Origin: Bacteroidetes bacterium HGW-Bacteroidetes-1
GTDB lineage: Bacteria; Bacteroidota; Bacteroidia; Bacteroidales; F082
Reading direction: 5' to 3'
NCBI GenBank assembly: GCA_002842755.1
Contig: PHDU01000011.1
Coordinates: 17,041 to 81,040, forward strand
Length of the DNA: 64,000 nucleotides
The notes below the pieces were generated by a model, which worked only from the letters and a program-made list of their open reading frames with translations, was not told the origin of the DNA and ran no database searches. Below, piece after piece: positions 9,518 to 18,735 of the stretch. The first letter of the stretch is position 1; every line of letters starts with the position of its first letter. A program made the position numbers and the translations under genes.

Positions 9518-10483
9518 TTATTCCTCTTTTGAGCTTATCTTATACCAGCTAAAATCTGAAAGACGAATTTTAGAAAGGACATATGCCAATGCCAGCCCGG
9601 TTAACATTTGCCATATCCCCCACCAGGCAGCCATAAAAGCCATACCTCCATTGGCATCAAAAAGTTTCGGGTTGAAGATAAGCACCAATGCAAGCCCTGA
9701 ATTTTGTATTCCTGTTTCAATAGCAAGCGTGCGGCGATCAGCTCTGGGTACACGAAAAATAGTTCCTGTAATGTATCCTGTAAACAAAGTCTGAGCATTC
9801 AATAAGAAAACAATAAATCCTAATGGAATGATTACTGACGGAATATATTTGGCATTGGCTGCCAGTGCACCAGCAATAAAAGTCAAATAAAGGATAATCG
9901 AAGTGATTTTAATTTTCTTTGAATACTTTTGTGTTAGAACAGGAAAACGATGACCCGCAACCATTCCTAAAATCAAAGGCACGCCAAGCAAAATAAAAAC
10001 TGTTTGAGCCATTTGAAAGAAATCGATATGAATAGGAATGTTAAGGTGTTTTGCTTTCTCATAGTAATTCACATACATCCCGCCCCAAAAAGCAAAATTT
10101 AATGGCGTGAAAAAGGTTGCCGACAGCGTTGAAAAAGCCGTAAGACTTACGGATAAAGCAACATTAGCTTTTGCAAGTGCCGAAATAAAATTTGAAATGT
10201 TACCACCAGGACAAGCGGCAATAAGGATCATGCCCATGGCAATAGATGGAGGCGGATTGAGCATGATCACAAGTAAAAAAGTCAGGGCTGGTAAAAGAAT
10301 CAGCTGTGAAAAAATACCCAGCAAAGCTGATTTCGGATATGCCACAATATTCTTAAAATGTTCAACTTTTATATCCAATGCCACACCGAACATGATGATA
10401 GCAAGGGTAATATTCATGTAAAGCAGTCCACCTTCACTAAAATTAAGCCGGACATTGTCAATTTGAGATAATACTTCATTCAT
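9518..10483 (-). CDS. Bile acid:sodium symporter family protein
   Basis: A roughly 321-residue polytopic inner-membrane protein of the BASS (SBF-like) family, with about 9-10 helices. Signature segments include ITLAIIMFGVALDIKVEHF near the N terminus, AACPGGNISNFISALAKANVALSVSLTA (conserved TM4 crossover, about 115) and AIETGIQNSGLALVL (TM9 crossover, about 270, E-x-GxQN). Substrates in bacteria are organic anions such as pantoate, pyruvate or bile-acid-like compounds; this one is not predictable. The frame is open to 10531, but ATG 10483 (MNEVLSQ) gives a normal N terminus. Downstream of the AOR gene on the same strand, separated by about 170 nt. Confidence 0.92.
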   Translation of the reverse strand: MNEVLSQIDNVRLNFSEGGLLYMNITLAIIMFGVALDIKVEHFKNIVAYPKSALLGIFSQLILLPALTFLLVIMLNPPPSIAMGMILIAACPGGNISNFISALAKANVALSVSLTAFSTLSATFFTPLNFAFWGGMYVNYYEKAKHLNIPIHIDFFQMAQTVFILLGVPLILGMVAGHRFPVLTQKYSKKIKITSIILYLTFIAGALAANAKYIPSVIIPLGFIVFLLNAQTLFTGYITGTIFRVPRADRRTLAIETGIQNSGLALVLIFNPKLFDANGGMAFMAAWWGIWQMLTGLALAYVLSKIRLSDFSWYKISSKEE

Positions 10484-10655
10484 AAGCCCACAATTTGACG
10501 CGCAATATACTGCTGTTTTTTTAAATCCCAAAAGAAACCATAAAAATTTGCATCAAAGTAATCAAGCTTTAGCTAGCAGATAAAAAATAACTGCCTATAA
10601 CTGGAAGAAAAGTTTGAGGGTAATGCTGCTCCCATAACCGGCTGGAAGGCACCAA

Positions 10656-12542
10656 TCAATGAAATTCTCTCAACGTTTCATGTACCCCTTTATGAATTTC
10701 ATACCAGAACTCAAGTGCTGCTTCGAATTTATCTTTTTCAAAACGTTTCACCCAAAAATCCAGCGCTTCATCTTCAACTTTATCTTCATACTTTTTTTTA
10801 TACAGAAAACTGGAAATGAAATCAACATTGCGCTCCGATTCCCAAAAAACAGACGAATTTCTACTGTTGATGCGTGAAGCAGTCAGCTTGATGCTTTTTA
10901 AAAACTTCTCCTTCATCCCAAAAATACTCTCAATGATATCTGGCATGATATCTTCGGCCCAGGCACGATGAAAACGACAAATACCTAAATTATCAAGTAT
11001 AAGCTCTTGTTTCATTCTACGCGCATTTTCATGTCCAAGCTCACGAGGAGCTATAAAATCCTTGCCATAATTCATATAATATTTTCCCATTATAGCCATA
11101 GGTGAAAGGGCTCCCGGAGTCCAATACTGATTGGGGACTACCCATCCTTGTCTTGCAAAACCCAAATGAACAAACTTATCCATGATAGCAATACCCTTTT
11201 CTCTTGCTAATTTTCTGGCAAGTTTTCGTGCCCCTAAACGTAAGTCTATTTTTCCTTCAGGTTGAACCATTTCTTCAATTAAATCAAGACCGATTCTTGC
11301 ATTGTGCAATGAATGGTTTACAACATCGAAGTTTTCAGGATCAAAAAAAGGAATAGCTTTTGCTCCAATCTCCTCGGGAAGAATTAATCCTTCGTAAAGA
11401 CATTCCATAAGCCATGCGAGTACCCCTCCCACTGAAATTGCATCAAGCCCATATGTATCTGCCTTCAGATTAAGCATTTCGGCTGCCCTCTGATCAAAAA
11501 TTCCACAAAGTGGCCCCATGGTTTGATAAGGTTCGTAGTCCTTCTTAAAATGATTATTCATCTTTTTGCAAACAGCAGCACAAGGTTCACCACAGTTTTT
11601 CTGCTGTTTTGTTTCAATGGTTTCTTTATTAAACTGATTTAGGTAATGATCTACGATAAATCTTTTATGAATAGATAAACGCTGCTCTTTGGTCATGAAA
11701 ATAGTGCGGTAATTAAACGCTATTATCCTTTCATCGATGGTTGCGAAATTAACACCAAAAGTACCACCCGTTTTAAAATTAGGCTCATAACGGTATTTGG
11801 TTGTCGCTTCTATATCCTTTGCAGCCAGTTTTTGATTATACTTATCCTGAAACCATTCATCTGCAACTTTTCGATCGCGAAAATCTTCATCAACGACAGT
11901 TCCACCATAAATAACCCCAATAATCCCATGTTGCTGAAGCAATTTTGTTCCAAAACCTCCCCTGCCAGACCAGCAATCCACGAAAGTGAGCTCTCCTTTT
12001 TTAACAGGAGCAGATACAATAGCACCAAAATCGGTCTGCCTTGATGCGATACCCGTTGCAAGAACTCGTGGATCATTTTCATAACGACTGCCGAATTTAT
12101 CAATGGCATATTTCATCACTCCATAAACTCCTTCCCTGCCATAGTTCCATATTTCATCCTGATTGACCGGAATAAGTTCAACTTCTATCTCCTCACCATG
12201 GATACGATTAAGATATAAAATTGATGTTTGCGCAGCTTTTCCTGTAATAGAAAACATATTGATACCTAAATTATCAAAAACAAGAGCTGCACCTCCCATG
12301 GAGGAAATATAAAATCCATGCCACGAAGGCGAAATTCCGTTGAATATTAACCTATTAGAACCAGGGAAAATAGAACCAGCCAATAAACCGCTTCCAATAT
12401 TTAAGCTGTTATATTTATGCGCAAGGTGAATACCCAGATCAACTGGTCCAAAGAAGTCTCCAACAGGGAAACGGTTTATTCGATAATAACCATTGAAAGC
12501 ATCAATCATCAGTACTTTTATCATCGAGGTAGTTGTTTTCAT
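10656..12542 (-). CDS. Aldehyde ferredoxin oxidoreductase family protein
   Basis: Tungsten- or molybdenum-pterin enzyme that typically oxidises aldehydes to acids with ferredoxin. The 628-residue product shows the N-terminal AOR fold, with MLIDAFNG/YYRINRFPVGD and GSGLLAGS segments (about 10-70), and pterin-domain stretches such as FVDCWSGRGGFGTKLLQQ (about 195). Four cysteines are plausibly the [4Fe-4S] ligands: Cys317, Cys321, Cys325 and Cys522. The first three are spaced C-x3-C-x3-C rather than the C-x2-C-x3-C of archaeal AOR. Start ATG 12542 is chosen because a -7 promoter element lies at 12559-12566, inside the longer open frame. No cofactor-synthesis genes are nearby. Substrate unknown. 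Confidence 0.93.
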   Translation of the reverse strand: MKTTTSMIKVLMIDAFNGYYRINRFPVGDFFGPVDLGIHLAHKYNSLNIGSGLLAGSIFPGSNRLIFNGISPSWHGFYISSMGGAALVFDNLGINMFSITGKAAQTSILYLNRIHGEEIEVELIPVNQDEIWNYGREGVYGVMKYAIDKFGSRYENDPRVLATGIASRQTDFGAIVSAPVKKGELTFVDCWSGRGGFGTKLLQQHGIIGVIYGGTVVDEDFRDRKVADEWFQDKYNQKLAAKDIEATTKYRYEPNFKTGGTFGVNFATIDERIIAFNYRTIFMTKEQRLSIHKRFIVDHYLNQFNKETIETKQQKNCGEPCAAVCKKMNNHFKKDYEPYQTMGPLCGIFDQRAAEMLNLKADTYGLDAISVGGVLAWLMECLYEGLILPEEIGAKAIPFFDPENFDVVNHSLHNARIGLDLIEEMVQPEGKIDLRLGARKLARKLAREKGIAIMDKFVHLGFARQGWVVPNQYWTPGALSPMAIMGKYYMNYGKDFIAPRELGHENARRMKQELILDNLGICRFHRAWAEDIMPDIIESIFGMKEKFLKSIKLTASRINSRNSSVFWESERNVDFISSFLYKKKYEDKVEDEALDFWVKRFEKDKFEAALEFWYEIHKGVHETLREFH

Positions 12543-12558
12543 ATTTAATCTCTTTTCA

Positions 12559-12566
12559 CAAAAATA
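12559..12566 (-). promoter_or_regulatory. -7 promoter element for the AOR gene
   Basis: Minus strand TATTTTTG, 17 nt upstream of ATG 12542. It rules out the upstream in-frame start at 12590 if used. Confidence 0.55.
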
Positions 12567-12742
12567 CAATAATCCTGTTAATGATTTCACAAGTTAGAAA
12601 TGTCTTTATGGATTCACATAATCGCAATCAAATACAATTTCGATTAATCCAGAAAATCAAATTTAAAACAACAGTATAGCCTTTACTTCAAAAATGAGGT
12701 GCTGGTTTTGATAGAAGATGTCAAACCAATACCCCAAATTAC

Positions 12743-12750
12743 TATTTTTG
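12743..12750 (+). promoter_or_regulatory. -7 promoter element for the M1 peptidase gene
   Basis: TATTTTTG ending 14 nt before the ATG at 12765; predicts a leader of only about 8 nt. Confidence 0.55.
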
Positions 12751-12764
12751 CATTTTAAACATCA

Positions 12765-14720
12765 ATGAATCGCTTCCTACTCATATTCTTTTTATCTGTT
12801 CTGATTCAATTTGGCTTGCGTGCACAGCATGAAACAAACATATCGGATGTTTACAGCACTGACTTTGAAAGCAGAAAGGGAATCAGTACAGAAAACATAA
12901 AGGTTACCAACGACACATCTATCGATGTCCTATTCTACCATCTTCGCATCATGCCTGCCATTGATTCAGCATGGATTCAAGGCCATGTCAGCGTGCATTT
13001 TATGAGCAAGGTAAACAATCTCAATTTATATCTTCTTGACTTGCATCAATCGTTGCAAGTTGATAGCATCATCGGTGCTTCATCATTTTTGCATACAAAC
13101 GATAGTCTTTTTATTTATCCTTCTTCGAAAATTGACTCAGGAATTGTTACTAGTGTTGAAATCTTTTATAAGGGTTATACCAGTCTGGCCGGAGGTTTTA
13201 AAGGATTAAGATATTCGGTGCACGGAAATAACGAACCTGTTATTGCGACCTTATCAACTCCCTATCTTGCGCATTTCTGGTTTCCATGCAAAGATGGTCC
13301 TGCCGACAAAGTTGATTCAGTATATGTTGATATTACAATTCCTTCAAGAAGCTATAATAATATTCCACTTCGGGCAACCTCCAACGGATTATTAAAACTA
13401 ATCAATGAAACCTCTACGCATAGAACTTTTCAATGGAAACACCGCTATCCAATTGTTAGCTATTATGTGATGATGGCAATTTCAAATTATGTCGTTCTGG
13501 AAGAAGAATATTGCAACAATGATTACTGCTTTCCTCTTGAATACCATGTTTTTGCAGAAGATACTGTAGCTGCAAAACCTGGAGTGGCGGATCTACCGGA
13601 AATGATGGGACTTTTTGAGTCACTTTTCGGCCCCTACCCATTCAGGAATGAAAAATATGGCATGACCCAACTGGGATTTTATGGCGCAATCGAAAATCAA
13701 ACCAATACAGTAATCAACCGCATGTCACCCGACTGGAAAATGGTTGTTGTACACGAACTGGCTCATATGTGGTTTGGTTGCCAGATTACATGTTCTGACT
13801 GGCATCATGGTTGGCTCAATGAAGGATTTGCTACTTATTCTGAGGCTTTATGGAAAGAGCACAAAGAGGGCTTTCACGCTTACAGTGCATATATGGCATC
13901 CAAAGGCTGGTATCAGGAAGGCACGGTACATCTTAAAAACATAGACGATCCATTTAATATTTTCATTGGTATCATTTATAATAAAGGAGCATGGGTGCTG
14001 CATATGCTGCGTTCCACAATGGGAGATGAGCTGTTTTTTTCATTTTTAAACGATTATGCAAGCTTACCAGAATTGTCTTTTGGCCATGTATCCACTGAGC
14101 GCTTTAAGAATCTTGCAGAAGAAGCCTATGGGTCTGATTTGGATTATTATTTTGATCAATGGGTTTATGATGAATACTACCCTTCTTATCTTTACAATTT
14201 TGAGCAATCCTCCTCACAACTTAACATTCAGCTTTTTCAGATGCAGGCACAATTGGGCCGTCGTCCCCTCTTTATCACTCCAATTGATTTTCTGATTTCA
14301 TTTTCTGATTTTTCGGATACAATCGTCCGGGTGTTTAACAATAACCAAAATCAACTTTTCAACTTTACTTTTGACAAAACTGTTGTATCTGTCCAGCTTG
14401 ACCCTAATCAGTGGCTGTTGCATTCTTCAAGTTATAACCCTGAATTGCCAATGGGACTGCCAAGGTTGAATCGTGCTGAAAGTTTCACTTTCTATCCTAA
14501 TCCCACTTATGAAAATATAATGGTTCAAATTGAAAACAACCTTGAACTTCCTTGCACTTTAACAATCATTGACGTCAAAGGCATTGAAAGGACGAGGGTA
14601 CAAATTATTCAACATTATCAGCTTATTGATTTAAAAGGCTTGGGTAAAGGGATGTTCTTCCTTAAACTCATAAACAAAGAGGGTGCAATTTCTGGTTCAA
14701 AAAAGTTAATTATAAAGTAA
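12765..14720 (+). CDS. Secreted M1 family metallopeptidase with T9SS sorting domain
   Basis: Zinc aminopeptidase-like enzyme exported through Sec and then the type IX system. Signal peptide at residues 1-21 (ends around LRAQ). An N-terminal beta-domain is followed by the thermolysin-like catalytic core with HELAH (His330, Glu331, His334) and the third zinc ligand Glu353 in NEGFATYSE, the exact HExxH-x18-E pattern. The exopeptidase motif appears as GAIENQTN (about 307; family norm GAMEN), so Met is replaced by Ile. The last ~75 residues (FYPNPTYENIMVQIE... to SGSKKLIIK) form a type A T9SS C-terminal domain. Likely cell-surface or extracellular. Confidence 0.94.
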   Translation: MNRFLLIFFLSVLIQFGLRAQHETNISDVYSTDFESRKGISTENIKVTNDTSIDVLFYHLRIMPAIDSAWIQGHVSVHFMSKVNNLNLYLLDLHQSLQVDSIIGASSFLHTNDSLFIYPSSKIDSGIVTSVEIFYKGYTSLAGGFKGLRYSVHGNNEPVIATLSTPYLAHFWFPCKDGPADKVDSVYVDITIPSRSYNNIPLRATSNGLLKLINETSTHRTFQWKHRYPIVSYYVMMAISNYVVLEEEYCNNDYCFPLEYHVFAEDTVAAKPGVADLPEMMGLFESLFGPYPFRNEKYGMTQLGFYGAIENQTNTVINRMSPDWKMVVVHELAHMWFGCQITCSDWHHGWLNEGFATYSEALWKEHKEGFHAYSAYMASKGWYQEGTVHLKNIDDPFNIFIGIIYNKGAWVLHMLRSTMGDELFFSFLNDYASLPELSFGHVSTERFKNLAEEAYGSDLDYYFDQWVYDEYYPSYLYNFEQSSSQLNIQLFQMQAQLGRRPLFITPIDFLISFSDFSDTIVRVFNNNQNQLFNFTFDKTVVSVQLDPNQWLLHSSSYNPELPMGLPRLNRAESFTFYPNPTYENIMVQIENNLELPCTLTIIDVKGIERTRVQIIQHYQLIDLKGLGKGMFFLKLINKEGAISGSKKLIIK

Positions 14721-14879
14721 CTTTCTATAGTTTGCTTTTTTAAGTATAAGAATTCGACGGTCACTCAAAAATTGATTCATGTGGCCTACTCATTAATAAT
14801 TTTACATTTTATTGCCATTCCATAAAACAATTCTGCATTTATTTTTTTATAAAGCAAAAACTACATCAAAAACAACCTC

Positions 14880-15602
14880 ATGGCACAAACAACAGTATTT
14901 TCATTTTTCCATTACAGCAGTACATCCGCGAAATGGCGTGCTTTCAAACGCATGGGCAGACCTCCTTTGCTTCATAAACAAATAGAAGGATTAAGCTTTT
15001 GGAAAACTTTAGGCGTTGGGGGCAATAAAGGTTTCTCTTTCAAACCTGATTTTTCACTGTATGCTTTATTGACAGTCTTCGATTCGGAGATTAATGCAAT
15101 GTCTTTTATAAAAGGTAAAATTATGCAGCAATATGTCAACGATACTGATCAGCATAATCACTTCTTTTTGCATAATATCACAAGTCATGGACGATGGAGC
15201 AACACCGAACCGTTCCAGAGCTCAATAAAATTAATAACCGATCAACCAATTTGTGTAATAACACGGGCAACCATCAAACCAAGTCAGACATTGAGATTTT
15301 GGAAATATGTCCCTCGTGTCAGTCGATCGATTCAAAATTATCAGGGAAGGTTATTTTCAAAAGGGGTTGGTGAATGGCCGTTGTTTATGCAAGCAACATT
15401 CTCCGTTTGGAATACAATTGATGATATGAAAAAATATGCCTATCAGAATGATGAACATCTTGAAATGATACGCAAAACACAAAAATTAGGCTGGTATAAA
15501 GAAGAGCTTTTCGCACGTTTCCATCCTATTCTGCAAATTGGAAACCTGATTCATATACCCGGTATCGAAATCAAAGACCTTGAAACTGACAATAAATCAT
15601 AA
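14880..15602 (+). CDS. Spheroidene monooxygenase (CrtA)-like protein
   Basis: A 240-residue protein resembling the CrtA/spheroidene monooxygenase family, heme-dependent carotenoid ketolases in phototrophs. The matching pattern includes FKRMGRPPLLHKQIEGLSFWKTLGVGGNKGFSFKP-type sequence (about 23-58; FWK-LG-GG--GF) and the C-terminal WPLFMQATFSVWNTIDDMKKYAYQNDEHLEMI (about 160-195), a dimeric alpha-beta barrel (DUF3291-like) segment. His-rich stretch TDQHNHFFLHN at about 85. No carotenoid genes are adjacent, and members in non-phototrophic Bacteroidota have no proven function, so the ketolase activity is not claimed. Isolated gene. Confidence 0.72.
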   Translation: MAQTTVFSFFHYSSTSAKWRAFKRMGRPPLLHKQIEGLSFWKTLGVGGNKGFSFKPDFSLYALLTVFDSEINAMSFIKGKIMQQYVNDTDQHNHFFLHNITSHGRWSNTEPFQSSIKLITDQPICVITRATIKPSQTLRFWKYVPRVSRSIQNYQGRLFSKGVGEWPLFMQATFSVWNTIDDMKKYAYQNDEHLEMIRKTQKLGWYKEELFARFHPILQIGNLIHIPGIEIKDLETDNKS

Positions 15603-15682
15603 TCAATTATTATTCTTGTTGATTTTGTTGCTATTGTTCTCAATAACTGGGATATAAAGACTTTTAAAAGTACTAAACCAGC

Positions 15683-17842
15683 TTAAAACTTCCATCTGAA
15701 TTGAAGCTTTAAATCTGTTTTGGTATTACCCTCTATCAAATCGAGGCCAGAGCCAATTGTATTGCGATCAGAATACCATGTCTGAGCAATTCGTGCCCAA
15801 ACATCCAGGTTTTTATGGGCCTTAAGCTTAAAAAGCAAGTACATGCGTGTTCCTTTCTGATAAAATGCCGGAATGGAAAATGCATATAAAACATCATTTT
15901 CATACATATAAACACGACTACCGTAAGTATCAGTATCAAAAACAGCATATCGAAAAGTCAACTCAAAAGGTTTTGAAGTCGGACGAAAAAGTATATCATG
16001 ATAGATTACAAAACCATAACTTTCATCCTGAGACTGTTGATCATATGAAATCAGTTCTGCTCTGTTTTTAAAAGAAAATGATTCACTTACTGAATAATTG
16101 ATATGAAACCTCAAGGTGTTTTTGGTATAATTTACCAATGGATCAATACTATTCCAGGGGTCATTGTCATTGGTCATCTTGCGTTTGGTTCGAAAGCGAA
16201 GATACATACTCGAAGTTCTGCTTATGCGATGGTCTAGCTGTGCATAATAATCGTATCCATAACTTGGGGCATCAGTAGCAAAACGAAGCCAGGGAAAAGT
16301 AAAGTAGTCAGCATAAGCCGATAGCTTCCATCCGGGAGCTAATCCGGCGCTAATACCTGCATAAATACCAGTTTCATTGTTTGTTAAAGTGCTTTCAGAA
16401 AATGCATTACTAAAAAGATTTTGATAATCCCTTTGATAGTTTCTATAAGCTATTGTCACTGATACGAAGCCTGCAGGTTGAGCAGTAAATCCAGCTATAC
16501 CAGCCATTCCACCATTATCACTACGACTCATTTCTCCAAAAAAGATGACAGAGGGGTAAACCAATCTGAAGTCAACACCTTGATTTATCAACGCATCATT
16601 CTGAAAGCGAAATTGATTGTAAGGATAAATACGAGGCATAAGAATCGCATTAAGCCTTGTTTGGTGCAATGTATATCCAAGTTCCAGCCGCTTACTTCTA
16701 AATGCCAATCTCCCGCCCATAAGCGTCTGACTTATTGTACCTTTCTTTGAAAGTTCATTCACAGTACGATGTAATCCCGTTTCCTGAAGACTAGTGATAG
16801 TATATATTTCATTTGAAACCGAATCTGTCAGATCGACATTGGCATCTAAGTTTTTATGAGAATAGAAAGTGGTCAATTCAATATTTTTCCAACCGAAAGT
16901 TACTGCGCCTCCCCTTAAAAAATAGCTCTCATTTACGGATGTATTTGGCTTTATCCCAAGCCCGTATTTCATCACACTTGATGGTTCGGTTGACTTACCA
17001 AATGCCAGACCTGACCATAATGTCAAACCCTGACCAAAAGCAAGATGATAATCACCCAAAGCTAGTGCTTTTACAAAGCCAATATCTGAGATATAGACAT
17101 GTGCCGACATAAAATCAAAACCATTCCTAATCTTATCTCCAGCTAGTTTTTGTAACGAATCATTAACGTTATTGGCAAAAAACACTTCGCCAGCATCTTT
17201 TTCCATTGTTAGACCTGCCCTTACTTTATTTCGATAATTGAAAGCATACCTCGCATAAAATTTCTCCGGACTACCAAGATAACGAGAATTAGGTTTTGCC
17301 CAAAGTGCAGAATCATCTATAGGTTTATAACCCTCCTGTTCATCCAGCGAACGCTCCATGCGAACCAATAATTGATGTCTTCCCCATTTCAGAACGTTTT
17401 TTGGATTCATACCAGCTGAGCGACTTTGCTCACTCACCGTGATAATTGGAAGTAAAAGTGCGATCGTCTGTTCATCAAATCCTTCCACCAATGGAAGCTC
17501 ATAAACACTTAGCATCGCACCATATTGTTTCAGATACAAGCGAAGTTTTTCTAACTGAAATGCTGAAATCAGGTACATATTACGTAACTCTTCCACATCA
17601 TTACTATTCAGATTTATTTTATTCTCACTGTAATAATAATAAGAATCTAATAAATCTGTATAATCGAGCGTTTCGTCCAAAGTCTCAGCAATACGTTCTA
17701 TTTGCGTTGCAATTTGTTCGGTAAGACTTCTGTTCAGTGAATCAGCACTTTGCCCAATTCCTTGAAAACCTGCTGAAAGCAAAAAAAACAATATCAGGCA
17801 ATGCTTATAATAATAATGCCAATTTCGTTTTTTTCTCATCAT
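15683..17842 (-). CDS. Helix-hairpin-helix domain protein with outer-membrane-barrel-like region
   Basis: A 719-residue secreted protein. Signal peptide at about 10-30. Residues about 58-135 carry an HHH/ComEA-like module (INLNSNDVEELRNMYLISAFQLEKL, then YELPLVEGFDEQTI). The remaining ~550 residues alternate aromatic-rich beta strands and turns, ending in a terminal strand with final Phe (LKLQFRWKF), as in outer-membrane beta barrels. HHH modules usually bind DNA, so an outer-membrane protein with a periplasmic HHH domain is a candidate for surface DNA handling; this is inference. Its start overlaps the stop of the PorV-like gene by 4 nt (ATGA), so the two are co-translated. Confidence 0.75.
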   Translation of the reverse strand: MMRKKRNWHYYYKHCLILFFLLSAGFQGIGQSADSLNRSLTEQIATQIERIAETLDETLDYTDLLDSYYYYSENKINLNSNDVEELRNMYLISAFQLEKLRLYLKQYGAMLSVYELPLVEGFDEQTIALLLPIITVSEQSRSAGMNPKNVLKWGRHQLLVRMERSLDEQEGYKPIDDSALWAKPNSRYLGSPEKFYARYAFNYRNKVRAGLTMEKDAGEVFFANNVNDSLQKLAGDKIRNGFDFMSAHVYISDIGFVKALALGDYHLAFGQGLTLWSGLAFGKSTEPSSVMKYGLGIKPNTSVNESYFLRGGAVTFGWKNIELTTFYSHKNLDANVDLTDSVSNEIYTITSLQETGLHRTVNELSKKGTISQTLMGGRLAFRSKRLELGYTLHQTRLNAILMPRIYPYNQFRFQNDALINQGVDFRLVYPSVIFFGEMSRSDNGGMAGIAGFTAQPAGFVSVTIAYRNYQRDYQNLFSNAFSESTLTNNETGIYAGISAGLAPGWKLSAYADYFTFPWLRFATDAPSYGYDYYAQLDHRISRTSSMYLRFRTKRKMTNDNDPWNSIDPLVNYTKNTLRFHINYSVSESFSFKNRAELISYDQQSQDESYGFVIYHDILFRPTSKPFELTFRYAVFDTDTYGSRVYMYENDVLYAFSIPAFYQKGTRMYLLFKLKAHKNLDVWARIAQTWYSDRNTIGSGLDLIEGNTKTDLKLQFRWKF

Positions 17843-18669
17843 CTTTCACTTTGTCCAAACTGATAAATAAGACTGGCTTGCATGCTTGAACCTAATACCT
17901 GATGCATCGAGGCAGCAAGATCAAATCTGAGATTTGAAAACTGCATTCCAGCACCAAAAGTAAACAAGCCCGGATTTAACGCCACGCCTGTTCGTGCATA
18001 AAAAGTTTCATTCATCTTATATTCAATTCCTAGTCTCAAATCCGGATTAAAATCAAACTGTTTTTCAATTTCGGCAATCCCGATTAATTTTTCTGTGAAA
18101 AGATAAGAAAAACCAAATCGCATTACAACAGAAATCTTTTCATCGGTAACATCAGAGAATCGTACTTTTATAGGATTAAAAACATAGGCGCCAATCGTCA
18201 TTTTATCAGTAATACTTGATTGAACACCCAATTCAAAGGTGACATTGTCTTTTCCTTCATATCCTTCAGCAAAACGCGAAGCAAGGTAATCCAACTGTAG
18301 TCCAATTCTGAGCAATGAGCCAAAAGAACGAGCATATGCCAGGCCCACTTTATTCTCATTATAGAGGTTATATCCAAACTGGTTGTAGCTTAATCCCAAA
18401 ACCCCAAACTGAATCGGAACCACCAATGCTGCACTTTTCAAACTAAGTTCCTTCATAAGAAATCGGTTTTCGAATGCAACTCCCAAACCAATATGCTGCT
18501 GTAGAGCCATACCGGCAGGATTGTTCTGAATGGACCAGAAATCTGTAAGACTTACTGATGCTCTACCCATTGCCCCTGACCTGGCTCCAATTGAACCAAA
18601 TCCGCTAAATCCAAATACAGATATTGACATTATAATTGTTGTCAACAAAAGCAAAAAAATTTGTTTCAT
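17839..18669 (-). CDS. PorV/UPF0164-like outer-membrane protein
   Basis: A 276-residue protein with an N-terminal signal peptide (about 1-20). It starts its mature part with the motif GSIGARSGAMGRASVSLTD and SIQNNPAGMA, typical of FadL/PorV-like beta-barrels (A-A-M-G-A ... NPAG). The rest is amphipathic strands ending in ASLIYQFG. PorV itself shuttles T9SS cargo, but many paralogues exist and this one is short; I call only the family. It is the first gene of a two-gene unit with the HHH-barrel protein, suggesting they assemble together in the outer membrane. Confidence 0.7.
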   Translation of the reverse strand: MKQIFLLLLTTIIMSISVFGFSGFGSIGARSGAMGRASVSLTDFWSIQNNPAGMALQQHIGLGVAFENRFLMKELSLKSAALVVPIQFGVLGLSYNQFGYNLYNENKVGLAYARSFGSLLRIGLQLDYLASRFAEGYEGKDNVTFELGVQSSITDKMTIGAYVFNPIKVRFSDVTDEKISVVMRFGFSYLFTEKLIGIAEIEKQFDFNPDLRLGIEYKMNETFYARTGVALNPGLFTFGAGMQFSNLRFDLAASMHQVLGSSMQASLIYQFGQSER

Positions 18670-18710
18670 TTGATCGGATGCTTAAATGATATGATGCAAC
18701 GAATTTATAT

Positions 18711-18718
18711 TATTTTTG
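18711..18718 (+). promoter_or_regulatory. -7 promoter element for the DUF2461 gene
   Basis: TATTTTTG ending 17 nt before ATG 18736; short leader predicted. Confidence 0.5.
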
Positions 18719-18735
18719 CATGTAAACATTGATTT

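Noticed and set aside
15658..15672. Palindrome ACTTTTAAAAGT between the CrtA-like and HHH-barrel genes
   Set aside because: Purely AT-rich short palindrome in convergent intergenic DNA; expected by chance.
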